Assembly (NCBI GenBank): GCA_047975195.1
Contig: JBKEDB010000005.1
Coordinates: 157,987-221,986 of the forward strand
Length of the DNA stretch: 64,000 nucleotides
Direction: 5' to 3'
DNA from: Cumulibacter sp047975195
GTDB lineage: Bacteria > Actinomycetota > Actinomycetes > Mycobacteriales > Antricoccaceae
Shown in pieces: positions 9,222-17,760 of this stretch. Position 1 is the first letter of the stretch; every line of letters begins with the position of its first letter. The position numbers and the translations under genes are program-made. The notes under the pieces were generated by a model. The model made no database searches and was not told the origin of the DNA. It saw only the letters and a list, made by a program, of their open reading frames with translations.

Positions 9222-10021
9222 GCGACCGCCAGACTCATTCGGACCGCTACGTCACCTCCGGATACCAGAATGCGCTGCACCGCGCCTACCTCTACGGTCT
9301 GGGCCTGACCGACCGCGATATGAAACAACCGTTCGTCGGCGTGGCCCAATGCGTCAACGAAGCGCGCCCGGAGGCACGGGCACTACAGGCCGCATTCGAC
9401 ATCACCCGCGATGCGTGCGCAGCTGCCGGATTGACCTCTCGGCACTTCGGTGTCCCGGTCGCGCTGCACGAATCCGATCCCGCAGATGCTGTGAAGGCCC
9501 GCGAGTTCGCCGCGGACTCGTGCGAGCTCGTCGTCCGCGGTCACTGGTACGACGCCCTCATCGGCACGGCCGCAACCCCTGCCAGCATGTTTGGCGTTGC
9601 ACAAACGATAATCCGGCTGAGAATTCCCGGGCTCGTCGTCGTCCCGCGGCTACGGTCGGCGTCCGCGGACGTGCTCGCCGCCGTCGCTGTGCTGGAGCGT
9701 TTGCAGATGGCCGTGCAAGTGTCGGTTGAGGAAGCGCCGGACGAGTTGAACGCCGCGTGCCTGCGGTTGCGGGCCGAAGTCGACGGATCGGCGCGGACGA
9801 ACTCGCTGGCCGACGATCTGCGCGGCGGACTGCTTGGCGACCTCGCGGTGCCGGAGGCGATCTGGAGCGGACTCGCTGCGTTAGCCCATGAGTGCGGCAT
9901 CAGTTCCCTCGCTGAACTCGGCCTGCCGCTACCGACCGGCCTTGATGATGCATCCGCCGTCACGGCGGGGATCGATTATCCCGGCCCGATCGAGAGCCCG
10001 CTGAACTACGACGCGCTCTAA
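9218..10021 (+). CDS. Half-length, catalytically degenerate IlvD/Edd-like protein
   Basis: This 267-residue protein matches only the N-terminal part of IlvD/Edd dehydratases. The opening VTSGYQNALHRAYLYGLGL is the N-terminal helix region that the upstream dehydratase lacks. In the segment matching the first cluster loop (NEARPEAR) the cysteine is Glu. In the segment matching GCDK the sequence is GTAATPAS, so that cysteine is lost too. The rest continues as alpha/beta sequence without the C-terminal domain. The reading frame is intact, with no frameshift, which argues against a fresh pseudogene. Its GTG overlaps the stop of the full-length paralogue by 4 nt. It may be a non-catalytic partner subunit; that is inference. 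Confidence 0.75.
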   Translation: MSDRQTHSDRYVTSGYQNALHRAYLYGLGLTDRDMKQPFVGVAQCVNEARPEARALQAAFDITRDACAAAGLTSRHFGVPVALHESDPADAVKAREFAADSCELVVRGHWYDALIGTAATPASMFGVAQTIIRLRIPGLVVVPRLRSASADVLAAVAVLERLQMAVQVSVEEAPDELNAACLRLRAEVDGSARTNSLADDLRGGLLGDLAVPEAIWSGLAALAHECGISSLAELGLPLPTGLDDASAVTAGIDYPGPIESPLNYDAL

Positions 10022-10085
10022 ATGCGCGCGCTCGCGCCGCCGTCGAGACCACGAACGGCGGCGCGGGCCAGCGGTCGCTCACCGA

Positions 10086-10415
10086 TCACCCGCGGGGGGC
10101 GTACATGATGACGCCGACGCCGACCAGGCAGACGATGGCGCCAATGACGTCGTATCGATCGGGTTTGAATCCGTCCATGGCCATCCCCCACAACAGTGAT
10201 CCGGCGACAAACACACCGCCGTACGCCGCGAGGATGCGTCCGAAGTTCGCGTCAGGTTGCAGCGTCGCGACGAGCCCATAGGCCCCCAAGGCGATCATCC
10301 CGGCACCAACCCACAACCAGCCGCGATGTTCGCGAATCCCTTGCCACACAAGCCATGCGCCGCCGATCTCAGCGATAGCAGCCAGCACGAACAACAGCAC
10401 GGAACGAGCGATCAT
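10086..10415 (-). CDS. YnfA family (UPF0060) small membrane protein
   Basis: This roughly 109-residue protein has four hydrophobic segments and matches the UPF0060/YnfA family, which is related in fold to small multidrug resistance transporters. Family marks are FVLAAIAEIGGAWLVW in the first helix, GRILAAYGGVFVAGSLLW in the third, and a G-(F)-K-P-D-R-Y-D-V-I-G segment before the last helix. I chose the ATG at 10415 because AAGG precedes it; a GTG 15 bases upstream is the alternative. Transport function is reported for some family members, but the substrate here is unknown. Confidence 0.85.
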   Translation of the reverse strand: MIARSVLLFVLAAIAEIGGAWLVWQGIREHRGWLWVGAGMIALGAYGLVATLQPDANFGRILAAYGGVFVAGSLLWGMAMDGFKPDRYDVIGAIVCLVGVGVIMYAPRG

Positions 10416-10580
10416 CGCCTTATTGTGCACGGCGCTGCTTCAACGCGAAGCCGAGCATCGCGAACGCTCGGCCGATCCTCTATGGGGCAGAGTCTCATCT
10501 TTCCGCTGCTGGTCCCTAGCCGACAGCGCCACGCAATGTCAGAGTGAGCAGAGCAGTCGATTCAAGCCAAGGGAGAGCTC

Positions 10581-11405
10581 ATGGAACTGATCGCTAGCGG
10601 ATACGAACTCGTTGAAGCTCCTGTTGCGACACCGGCGGGCGGAGTCGTTTTCTCCGACGTGCTCGGCGGCGGTATCTACGAATGGTCCCCCGACACCTCA
10701 GCGGTATCGACCGTGCTTGCGAAGCGCCGCGGCGTGGGTGGCATGGCGCGACACGCCGACGGCGGGCTGGTCATCTCTGGCCGCGATATCTCCCACCTGG
10801 CCGCAGATGGCTCGACCCGAATCATCCACGAACTCGCCGAGGACGTCAGAGGTATCAACGACCTCACCGTCGATCCGGACGGCCGCATCGTCGTCGGCCA
10901 GCTCCGGTTTCGCCCTTTCACCGATGGGCAGCCGGTCCCCGGCGAGTATGTCGCCGTGGGCGGGAACGAACCCACCGTGCCGGTGGTGGACGACGTCCTC
11001 TGGGTCAATGGATGTCAGTTCTCGCCGGATGGCTCGACGTTCTACGGCTGCGACGTACACCGCGGGATCGTCATAGCTGCTGATCGACAGATGGATGGCA
11101 CGTACCGAAACCGACGTGTCGTGATCGAGTCACCGACCGGTGTCGCCGACGGGATGGCAATCGACGAAAACGGCGCTATCTGGCTCGCGCTCGGACCATC
11201 AGGTTCGGTGGGACGGTTCGCTCCCGACGGGAGACTCGACCACCAGGTCACCATGGACGCCACGTTCGTTGCCAGCCTCTGCTTCGGTGGCACCGACGGC
11301 AAAGACCTGTTCGCCACCTCCATAGCGCGCGACGGTGGGCCGGGAGCCGTCTTCCACGGCCGCGCCGACGTGGCTGGGGCGCCGATCACTGCAGCCACAG
11401 TGTGA
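10581..11405 (+). CDS. SMP-30/gluconolactonase/LRE family protein
   Basis: This 274-residue protein looks like a six-bladed beta-propeller of the SMP-30 family, which hydrolyses lactones such as sugar lactones with a divalent metal. Visible marks are VEAPVATPAGGVVFSDVLGG at the first blade, the G-I-N-D-L-T-V-D-P-D-G repeat (metal-ligand Asn), and PTGVADGMAIDENGAIWLA near the end. No signal peptide is present, so it is cytoplasmic. The ribosome site GGGAG precedes the ATG. It lies 61 bases before cysK on the same strand. The exact lactone substrate is unknown. Confidence 0.85.
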   Translation: MELIASGYELVEAPVATPAGGVVFSDVLGGGIYEWSPDTSAVSTVLAKRRGVGGMARHADGGLVISGRDISHLAADGSTRIIHELAEDVRGINDLTVDPDGRIVVGQLRFRPFTDGQPVPGEYVAVGGNEPTVPVVDDVLWVNGCQFSPDGSTFYGCDVHRGIVIAADRQMDGTYRNRRVVIESPTGVADGMAIDENGAIWLALGPSGSVGRFAPDGRLDHQVTMDATFVASLCFGGTDGKDLFATSIARDGGPGAVFHGRADVAGAPITAATV

Positions 11406-11466
11406 ACAACCGCCGACTGCGGCGATACAGTTGCATTGTCAACGAATCAGCCGATGGGATCTCCGC

Positions 11467-12399
11467 ATGCCCGTATATGAAAGCCTGACCGACGTCGTCG
11501 GCCGCACGCCGTTACTCGCACTCAACCGCTTCGCGCCGGACAGTCCGGCGCGGCTGCTGGCGAAGCTCGAGTACTTCAACCCGCTATCGAGCGTCAAGGA
11601 CCGCACCGGTCTGTCGATCGTGCGCGCGGCTGAGGCGGACGGGCGACTCGGCCCAGGCGGCACCATTGTCGAAGCGACCTCGGGCAACACCGGAATCGCG
11701 CTCGCTTGGGTTGGCGCGTCTCTGGGGTACCGCGTTGTTCTCGTCATGCCTGACGACGTCTCGAACGAACGTCTGTTGCTGCTGAAGGCGCTCGGTGCCG
11801 AGGTTGAGTTCACCCCTGGCGCTGAAGGTATGGCCGGCGCTAATCAGCGCGCGGGTCAGATCATCGAGGCCGACCCAACCGCTTTTCTTTCCGGTCAGGG
11901 CGGTAATCCCGCGAACCCGGCGATTCACGAAGGCACCACGGGGCCGGAGATATGGTCTGACACCGATGGCAAGGTCGACGTCATCGTCGGCGCTACCGGG
12001 ACCGGCGGGAGCCTGTCCGGCACCGGCCGCTACCTGCGTTCGGTGAACCCCGACGTCAAGGTGATCGGTGTCGAGCCCGACGAAGCACCTGTGCTCAATG
12101 GTGGTGAGTGGCAGCCACACAAGATCCAGGGAATCACCGGCGGCAATGGTGTACCCCCGACCACGGATATGGAACTCATCGACGAAGTGGTGCGGATCCC
12201 GCAAGACACCGCGATCGAGACCGCGCGCGAGATCATGCGCTCCGAAGGCGTCATGCCCGGAATCTCCTCCGGAGCCGTCCTGGAGGCGATGCGTCGCCTC
12301 GGCGAGCGTCCCGAGTTCGCCGGCAAGACCATCGTGGGGATCCTCGCCGATACCGGCGAGCGTTACCTATCTACCGAGCTATTCGACCACGTTCGATAG
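11467..12399 (+). CDS. cysK: Cysteine synthase (O-acetylserine sulfhydrylase)
   Basis: This roughly 310-residue PLP enzyme matches CysK, which joins sulfide to O-acetylserine. The PLP lysine lies in NPLSSVKDRTG, the substrate loop is TSGNTGIALA, the phosphate-binding glycine loop is GATGTGGSLSG, and the serine contacting the PLP nitrogen is in PGISSGA. Length is typical. I chose the ATG at 11467, whose product begins MPVYESLTDVVGRTP as CysK/CysM proteins do; an open frame extends upstream but lacks family similarity. No cysE lies beside it. A convergent long hairpin follows the stop. Confidence 0.95.
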   Translation: MPVYESLTDVVGRTPLLALNRFAPDSPARLLAKLEYFNPLSSVKDRTGLSIVRAAEADGRLGPGGTIVEATSGNTGIALAWVGASLGYRVVLVMPDDVSNERLLLLKALGAEVEFTPGAEGMAGANQRAGQIIEADPTAFLSGQGGNPANPAIHEGTTGPEIWSDTDGKVDVIVGATGTGGSLSGTGRYLRSVNPDVKVIGVEPDEAPVLNGGEWQPHKIQGITGGNGVPPTTDMELIDEVVRIPQDTAIETAREIMRSEGVMPGISSGAVLEAMRRLGERPEFAGKTIVGILADTGERYLSTELFDHVR

Positions 12400-12432
12400 C
12401 GCATCATCGCGTCGGCGGCGCAAACGATGTAC

Positions 12433-12498
12433 ATACCCAGGAAGGGATGTCCACGTCGAGCAGGGATTCGCCTGCCCGCGGACATCCCTTCCTGGTAT
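12433..12498. terminator. Long hairpin between convergent genes, probable terminator
   Basis: Arms at 12433-12452 and 12480-12498 pair over 19 bases with one bulged C. The 27-nt loop holds a smaller GCAGG/CCTGC hairpin. There is no strong T-run, so Rho-independent action is uncertain, but the place between cysK and the convergent ligase gene suits a terminator. Confidence 0.6.
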
Positions 12499-12515
12499 AT
12501 CTGCAATAGGCGTCG

Positions 12516-14222
12516 CTACTGCGGCGCGGTTATCGTGGAGCGTAGGTCACGCTTGAGTACCTTGCCGGTCTGGGTCCGTGGCAGCCCCTCGGGCATGAAC
12601 ACGACCTTGGACGGCACCTTGAACTTCGCCAGGCGCTGCGCGACATGGTCCTTTACGTTCTGCTCGCGGAGGTCTGCGCCCTCACGCGGGACGACGACCG
12701 CAATGGCCTCCTCTCCCAACTCCTCGTGTGGGATACCGATCAGCGCCACGTCTTCGATCCCGGGATGCTCGTACAGCACGGCCTCCACTTCGGCGCAGTA
12801 GATATTCTCCCCACCACGAATGACGACGTCCTTCATCCGGTCCATCACGTAGACCCAGCCGTCCTCCACGCGACCGATATCACCGGTATGGAACCAACCG
12901 TCGGTGAACGCCGCCGCCGTACCCTCCGGGTTGTTCCAGTAGCCGCGTACGATGTTCGGCCCGCGGAACCATAGTTCGCCGAGCCCACCCTCGGGTGCAT
13001 CGCGCCCGGAATCCGGTTCAACGACGCGCACGTCGGTGCCTGGCTGGCACCGGCCGACGCTGTTCGGGTTGTCCAGATAGTCATCCCCAGTGTTGGATAC
13101 GACCGCGGAAGTGGTCTCGGTCAGTCCGTATCCGTTCCCCGGGGACACCGCTCGCTGGAACAGCGAACCGATCCGATCAATCAGATCCGGCGGCACCGGA
13201 GCTCCACCGGCGCTAATGCCGGTGAGGTTCTGATACCGATCCGGCCTCGCCGCGACGTCCTCAAGTACGGCCCGCACCACAGTAGGCACGCCGCCGATGC
13301 TGGTCACGTCCTCGCTCACGACGAGCTCGCTCGCCTCTGCACGATCCCACTTGTACTGCGTGACCGTTTTAGCGCCGATCATCATGCCGAAACCAAGTGA
13401 GGTCACGCCGGCGATGTGGAACATCGCGAACGTACAGAAAGCACTCGGCTGCGGCGCATTCGGATCCGGCTCCGGGATTTCGCCGCCGTTGGCGATCGCG
13501 GCGCTGACCATGGCACCGAGCAGTGTGTTGCGCAGGTTCGTCACGTGGTTACGATGCGTTCCCACCGCGCCCTTCGGGCGGCCGGTGGTGCCGGAGGTGT
13601 AGAGAATCGTCGCGTCATCCTCGGGCAGGACCTCGACATCCGGAACCGGCGCATCCAAGTCCAACGACGCCAAGAGGTCGCTCCATTGGCGCGCCCCCTC
13701 AGTCGGCGTGCTCGGTCGTACCTCGATCAGCGGAATGCCGTCCTTGGCCAACTGCGGCGCCAGCATCGCGGCGCGCTCACCGTCAGCAACCACCAACTTC
13801 ACGCCGGAATCGTCAATCGCGTACTGCAATTCCGGCGCCGTCCACCAGGCATTCAATGGCACGATCACGAGCCCAAGGATGTGGGTGACCTGGGTCCACG
13901 GCGCCCATTCCGGGTAGTTCCGCATCGCTACCGCGATGCGGTCGCCCTTGACGAGCCCGTGCTCCTCCTGCAGTACTTTCGCCAGGCCCAAGACCTGTCG
14001 GGCATGATCGGCGTAGGTAACTCGTTCACCATTGTACGCGGTGATATAGCGATCACCGAACTGCTTCGCGGTCAGCGCGATGTCGCGCAGCGTCTGCGGT
14101 CCGTTCTTGTACACGCGCCACGGGATGCCGTTGATCTCATGCTCGACAATCTCGAATTCCTGGCCCGGACCGGTGAACTTCTCGATCAACGCCGCACGGG
14201 TGATTGTGGGTGCATCAGTCAT
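12516..14222 (-). CDS. Acyl-CoA ligase (AMP-binding, FadD-like)
   Basis: This 568-residue enzyme of the ANL superfamily should activate a carboxylic acid with ATP and join it to CoA. Motifs in order are the P-loop ILYTSGTTGRPKGA (about 210-223), GNGYGLTETTS (adenylate binding), WFHTGDIG, DRMKDVVIRGGENIY (hinge), and the catalytic lysine in LPRTQTGKVLKRDLR near the C-terminus. Length is typical of medium or long-chain fatty acyl-CoA synthetases, but chain length cannot be inferred. An SMP-30 gene lies 18 bases upstream on the same strand, so the two are probably one operon. Confidence 0.93.
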   Translation of the reverse strand: MTDAPTITRAALIEKFTGPGQEFEIVEHEINGIPWRVYKNGPQTLRDIALTAKQFGDRYITAYNGERVTYADHARQVLGLAKVLQEEHGLVKGDRIAVAMRNYPEWAPWTQVTHILGLVIVPLNAWWTAPELQYAIDDSGVKLVVADGERAAMLAPQLAKDGIPLIEVRPSTPTEGARQWSDLLASLDLDAPVPDVEVLPEDDATILYTSGTTGRPKGAVGTHRNHVTNLRNTLLGAMVSAAIANGGEIPEPDPNAPQPSAFCTFAMFHIAGVTSLGFGMMIGAKTVTQYKWDRAEASELVVSEDVTSIGGVPTVVRAVLEDVAARPDRYQNLTGISAGGAPVPPDLIDRIGSLFQRAVSPGNGYGLTETTSAVVSNTGDDYLDNPNSVGRCQPGTDVRVVEPDSGRDAPEGGLGELWFRGPNIVRGYWNNPEGTAAAFTDGWFHTGDIGRVEDGWVYVMDRMKDVVIRGGENIYCAEVEAVLYEHPGIEDVALIGIPHEELGEEAIAVVVPREGADLREQNVKDHVAQRLAKFKVPSKVVFMPEGLPRTQTGKVLKRDLRSTITAPQ

Positions 14223-14240
14223 GTGGGTGCTCCTTTCCGA

Positions 14241-15200
14241 TTAAGCCGAGTAGGCGAGGTCGAGGCCCTTGCTCGGCCATTGGACCTCGTACAACCGGCC
14301 GAGGCCTGAGGACGTCACGAACGCCTTATGTGAATCTCCACCAACGAAACAGATATTGGTGACAAAGAAGTCATGCTCTGGAACCGGGATCTGATACAAC
14401 AGTTCCCCCTTCGGCGAGATCGCGCTCACTGCGCCGGTAACGAGGGTCGCCACGCACACGTTGCCATCTCCGTCGACGGCCAACGAATCCAGCAACTGGT
14501 AGCCGGAGAATCCGTGCATCAGGTGAGCGCCGCCCGGACCGATGCCGTCTCGACGGACCGAACCCGGCTGATCGATATCCCACGCCCACACACGGCCGGT
14601 GTGCGTCTCGGCGACGTACACCCTCGAACCGTCCGGGGCTAGGCCGACGCCGTTTGCGCTGGTCAATGGGTGGACCACCTCAGTGATCTTCGAACCGTCC
14701 GCGGCCGCGTAGTAGAGCACGGAGGTGTCACTCTTGCGGTTCTTGTGCTTGCCCAAATCGGTGAACCAGAACCCGCCGGCGTTGTCGAAGACAATGTCGT
14801 TCGGTCCGCGCAGTTTACGACCCTCACACTCGGTATAGAGGTCGGTGACCTGGCCGGCGTCCGGACCGTCGATCACCACGCGCTGAATCCGTCCGCCGAT
14901 GTAGTCGTCGGGCTCGCCGCCGGGAGCGGTCAACTCGCCGCGCTGATGCCATTCGAAGCCGCCGTTATTGCATACGTACACCGCGCCGTCCGGTCCGAGG
15001 GCCGCTCCATTCGGTCCGCCGCCGAGCTCCGCGATCACGCTGATGTCGCCGTCTGGGCTCACTCGCGACAGGGTCCCGCGCTTAATCTCCACGAGGATGA
15101 CCGAACCGTCGCTCATCGCGATCGGCCCCTCCGGGAAATCCAACTCGCGCGTGATCTCACGCATCTGCGGCATCGGGTTCGGCGGACTTGCAGCGGGCAT
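14241..15200 (-). CDS. SMP-30/gluconolactonase/LRE family protein
   Basis: This protein of about 319 residues has the SMP-30 beta-propeller pattern: LDFPEGPIAMSDGSVILVEI with the metal-ligand Glu at the start, GGGPNGAALGPDGAVYVCNNGGF, KLRGPNDIVFDNAGGFWFTDLG, and TSANGVGLAPDGSRVYVAETHTGRVWAW. It is expected to act as a metal-dependent lactonase. It lies upstream of the acyl-CoA ligase in a probable two-gene operon. I chose the ATG at 15200 (GGAAGG upstream); an in-frame ATG at 15218 is also possible. It is clearly diverged from the SMP-30 protein at 10.6 kb. Confidence 0.85.
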   Translation of the reverse strand: MPAASPPNPMPQMREITRELDFPEGPIAMSDGSVILVEIKRGTLSRVSPDGDISVIAELGGGPNGAALGPDGAVYVCNNGGFEWHQRGELTAPGGEPDDYIGGRIQRVVIDGPDAGQVTDLYTECEGRKLRGPNDIVFDNAGGFWFTDLGKHKNRKSDTSVLYYAAADGSKITEVVHPLTSANGVGLAPDGSRVYVAETHTGRVWAWDIDQPGSVRRDGIGPGGAHLMHGFSGYQLLDSLAVDGDGNVCVATLVTGAVSAISPKGELLYQIPVPEHDFFVTNICFVGGDSHKAFVTSSGLGRLYEVQWPSKGLDLAYSA

Positions 15201-15250
15201 GGTGATGCGACCTTCCATCGGCTGATTGACTGATCACTACACAAAGTAGA

Positions 15251-15266
15251 AGTGAGCCTGTTCACT
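15251..15266. promoter_or_regulatory. Inverted repeat between divergent genes
   Basis: AGTGA and TCACT flank a 6-bp spacer in the divergent region between the SMP-30/ligase operon and the VKOR gene. It may be an operator, but the arms are short and no regulator gene is adjacent. Confidence 0.3.
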
Positions 15267-15327
15267 GTCAACGACCGTCCGCGGGGCAGGACGCGCGCCG
15301 CACACGGCCAACGCGCACAATGTAGCC

Positions 15328-15975
15328 ATGACCGAAGCCCTCGAAGCGCATGTGAACGACGACTCGGACGAACTCGAGGAACTCGAAGAGTACGACGCGC
15401 CCCCGCCCCGCTCGCTGGGCTGGATCCTCCTCGTCGGCGGCGTGCTGAGTTTCATCGCATCGTTCATGCTCAGCGCCGAACGGGTCGAAATGCTCAAAGA
15501 CCCTAATTACATGCCCACCTGCAGTATCAACGACGTACTGAAGTGCAGCACGGTAATGGGCTCCTCGCAGGGGGAACTCTTCGGGTTCCCCAACCCCTTC
15601 ATCGGCCTGGCCGCCTTTCCCATCGTGATCCTCGCCGGAGCGTTGGCGCTCTCCTCCGCGCGCGTCCCGAGTTGGTTCTGGCGCTGGCTACTGGTGGGCT
15701 CTACGTACGGCATCATCCTGGTTGGATGGCTGATTTTCCAGAGCCTGTACGAGATCCGCGCTCTGTGCCCGTATTGCATGGTGGTGTGGGCCTGCGTGAT
15801 CCCGATCTTCTGGCGCACCCTCGGTGTCACCCTCGCCGACGGCCATTTCGGCCCGAACGTCGCGGCGGCCGGCATCTCCCGATTCCTGGGGCGGTTCTGG
15901 TGGCTGCTGACGCTGGTCTCCTACGCAGCAGTCACCACGATGGTGCTGATCGCCTTCCGCTACGCCTTGTTCTAA
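15328..15975 (+). CDS. Vitamin K epoxide reductase (VKOR) family protein
   Basis: This 215-residue integral membrane protein belongs to the VKOR family, which re-oxidises disulfide-forming partners using quinone. After an acidic N-terminal tail (about 1-35) come four to five membrane segments. The conserved loop cysteines (CSINDVLKC), the serine after them (GSSQGELFG) and the active-site CPYC near residue 150 are all present. No thioredoxin-like domain is fused and no DsbA-like gene is adjacent, so its partner must be encoded elsewhere. A stable hairpin follows the stop. Confidence 0.93.
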   Translation: MTEALEAHVNDDSDELEELEEYDAPPPRSLGWILLVGGVLSFIASFMLSAERVEMLKDPNYMPTCSINDVLKCSTVMGSSQGELFGFPNPFIGLAAFPIVILAGALALSSARVPSWFWRWLLVGSTYGIILVGWLIFQSLYEIRALCPYCMVVWACVIPIFWRTLGVTLADGHFGPNVAAAGISRFLGRFWWLLTLVSYAAVTTMVLIAFRYALF

Positions 15976-15994
15976 AGGCCTCAGCGCGCAGCGA

Positions 15995-16030
15995 ACAACA
16001 ACCCGCACACCAGAATGTGCGGGTTGTTGT
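15995..16030 (+). terminator. Hairpin after the VKOR gene
   Basis: A 15-bp perfect stem (15995-16009 with 16016-16030) with a 6-nt loop lies 20 bases after the VKOR stop. The T-run is weak, so it may stop transcription only partly. Confidence 0.65.
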
Positions 16031-16164
16031 ACTTCACCCCGAGCGATGTGCTGCAGATTCGGCGATGCCTACGGTGATTTGGAGCACATCGGTTGCACCT
16101 ACGCAGCGGTGTCGTTTACTCTTCAACCAGTTCCTGTCGTGCGATCCGTGAGGAGATGCTGGTC

Positions 16165-16293
16165 ATGCGTACCGTTCTCAGCGTCACCTCCGCATCACTC
16201 ACGCGCGATCAGCAGAACATGACCGATCACGAAGCCGCATGGCGGCTGTACGTCGATCTTGCTCTCGTCGCCAGCATGCGCTGTCGCCTTTAG
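16165..16293 (+). CDS. Cys-containing leader peptide (putative attenuator)
   Basis: This short ORF of 42 codons ends in RLYVDLALVASMRCRL. That ending closely resembles the actinobacterial 'putative leader peptides' with a RLHVDLxRVAS..C core that lie ahead of sulfur-metabolism genes. The ATG at 16165 has AGGAG nine bases upstream; a second in-frame ATG at 16219 would give a 24-residue peptide nearer the usual size. The stop lies 275 bases before an Old Yellow Enzyme gene on the same strand, with hairpins between. The match is by motif memory, not by search. If real, it should sense cysteine supply through ribosome pausing at the Cys codon near its end. Confidence 0.65.
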   Translation: MRTVLSVTSASLTRDQQNMTDHEAAWRLYVDLALVASMRCRL

Positions 16294-16454
16294 ACGCGGT
16301 TCCTCGTAGTCCACGTCATTTCACGCATCTTCGCCGTGACGGCGTTCCGTCCGTCATGCGCAGCTCGCATCCACTCATCCGCGAGTCCTAGGCGTCCCCC
16401 ACTCTGAGTCACTGCAGTCCACCTGACCGCGCCGCGGTGCCACCGTCGATGGCT

Positions 16455-16499
16455 CGCCCGTGCCTTTGGCGGTCGGGTGAGAACCCAATGGCACGGGCG
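16455..16499 (+). promoter_or_regulatory. Structured leader hairpin ahead of the OYE gene
   Basis: CGCCCGTGCC (16455-16464) pairs with GGCACGGGCG (16490-16499). Inside lie TTGG/CCAA and a GGGT-GAGA-ACCC tetraloop hairpin. It sits between the leader peptide and the Old Yellow Enzyme gene and could take part in attenuation or translation control. No T-run follows, so it is not a classical terminator. The rest of 16294-16568 shows no gene. Confidence 0.4.
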
Positions 16500-16568
16500 C
16501 GACGCTGCAAAGAATCTCGGTCTCTCGGCTCCCCTCGCGCATCACCTCAGAACGGACAGAGTGCCTGC

Positions 16569-17684
16569 ATGAGCACCCAACAGCAGTACCGACCGGTGGC
16601 AGCCGATCAGGGCCGCAGGCTATTCGACCCACTCACGATCCGCTCCGTGACGTTCGCTAATCGCGCATGGCTTTCGCCAATGTGCCAGTATTCCGCCGAA
16701 GGCGGGCTACCGGGCGATTGGCATCTCGCGCATCTCGGCGCCCGCGCCGCGGGAGGATTCGGACTCGTCATGGCCGAGTCCACGGCTGTCTCGCCAGAGA
16801 GCCGGATCAGTCTGCACGACACCGGACTGTGGAACGACGCCCAGCGGCAGGCCTGGCAGCGAATCGTGAGTTTCGTACACACGCGCGGCGCGAAGATCGG
16901 GATCCAGCTGTCGCATGCCGGACGAAAGGCCTCGATCCGCCGGCCGTGGGATGCCGATCAGGGATCCCTTCCGGCCGCTCACGGCGGCTGGCGAACGACG
17001 AGTGTGGACGATGTCCCGTTCCCGGGGCTCGATGCGCCGAGGCGGCTGAACCTCGACGACATCGCGGTTATCGTTGACGACTTCGCAGCCGCAGCTCGTC
17101 GCGCCGACGCCGCCGGGTTTGATGTACTAGAGATCCAAGCTGGACATGGCTTCCTACTGCATAGCTTTCTATCGCCGCTGAGCAACCAACGCGAAGGGCG
17201 GTACGGCGGGTCACCACAGAATCGAGCGCGCTTGTTGTTCGAGGTGATCGATTCAGCTCGCGGCGTGTGGCCGTCGGACAAACCGTTGTTCGTCCGGTTC
17301 TCGGTCACGGACTGGCTGGCCGACGGCCTGGTGCCCGCCGACATCACGGCATTGACGCAGCAGTTGCACCAACACGGTGTTGACCTCATCGATGTCTCCA
17401 GTGGCGGTCTGCTGCCCGCACGACCTCCCATCAGTCCTAGCTATCACGTGCCGCTGGCCGATTCGATCCGCAACTCCGGGCAGTTCCCGGTCGCCGTCGT
17501 AGGCGAGATCGACAGTCCGCAGCAGGCGCAGAAAGTCATCGATTCCGGTTCAGCCGACGCAATCTTTCTCGGTCGGGCTGCCCTACGCGACCCGATGTGG
17601 ACGCTGCGGGCAGCGCACGAATTGGACGTGACTGATCGAGACTGGTTGTGGCAACCGCAGTACGTGCGCGGGAACTGGACGTAA
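16569..17684 (+). CDS. Old Yellow Enzyme family NADH:flavin oxidoreductase
   Basis: This roughly 371-residue FMN protein is a TIM-barrel ene-reductase of the YqjM type. Family marks are LSPMCQYSAEGGLPGDWH (with the Cys and Tyr near FMN), QLSHAGRKAS (substrate-binding His), the HGFLLHSFLSPLSNQREGRYGG stretch (16.57 kb gene, about residues 190-215) and a C-terminal FLGRAALRDP. It reduces activated double bonds of enones or similar compounds with NAD(P)H. The ATG at 16569 gives the family N-terminus LFDPLTIRSVTFANR soon after. It lies behind a leader peptide, which suggests control by amino-acid (cysteine) supply. Confidence 0.92.
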   Translation: MSTQQQYRPVAADQGRRLFDPLTIRSVTFANRAWLSPMCQYSAEGGLPGDWHLAHLGARAAGGFGLVMAESTAVSPESRISLHDTGLWNDAQRQAWQRIVSFVHTRGAKIGIQLSHAGRKASIRRPWDADQGSLPAAHGGWRTTSVDDVPFPGLDAPRRLNLDDIAVIVDDFAAAARRADAAGFDVLEIQAGHGFLLHSFLSPLSNQREGRYGGSPQNRARLLFEVIDSARGVWPSDKPLFVRFSVTDWLADGLVPADITALTQQLHQHGVDLIDVSSGGLLPARPPISPSYHVPLADSIRNSGQFPVAVVGEIDSPQQAQKVIDSGSADAIFLGRAALRDPMWTLRAAHELDVTDRDWLWQPQYVRGNWT

Positions 17685-17725
17685 CCGCCCGCTGTCGGTG
17701 TGCCACAGGCTCCCTCGAACGCGGC

Positions 17726-17748
17726 GCTGACGGTGGCCCGACGTCAGC
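17726..17748. terminator. Weak hairpin between convergent genes
   Basis: GCTGACG and CGTCAGC are separated by 9 nt between the convergent OYE and histidine kinase genes. There is no T-run; this is a weak candidate. Confidence 0.3.
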
Positions 17749-17760
17749 ACGCGGTACGCG

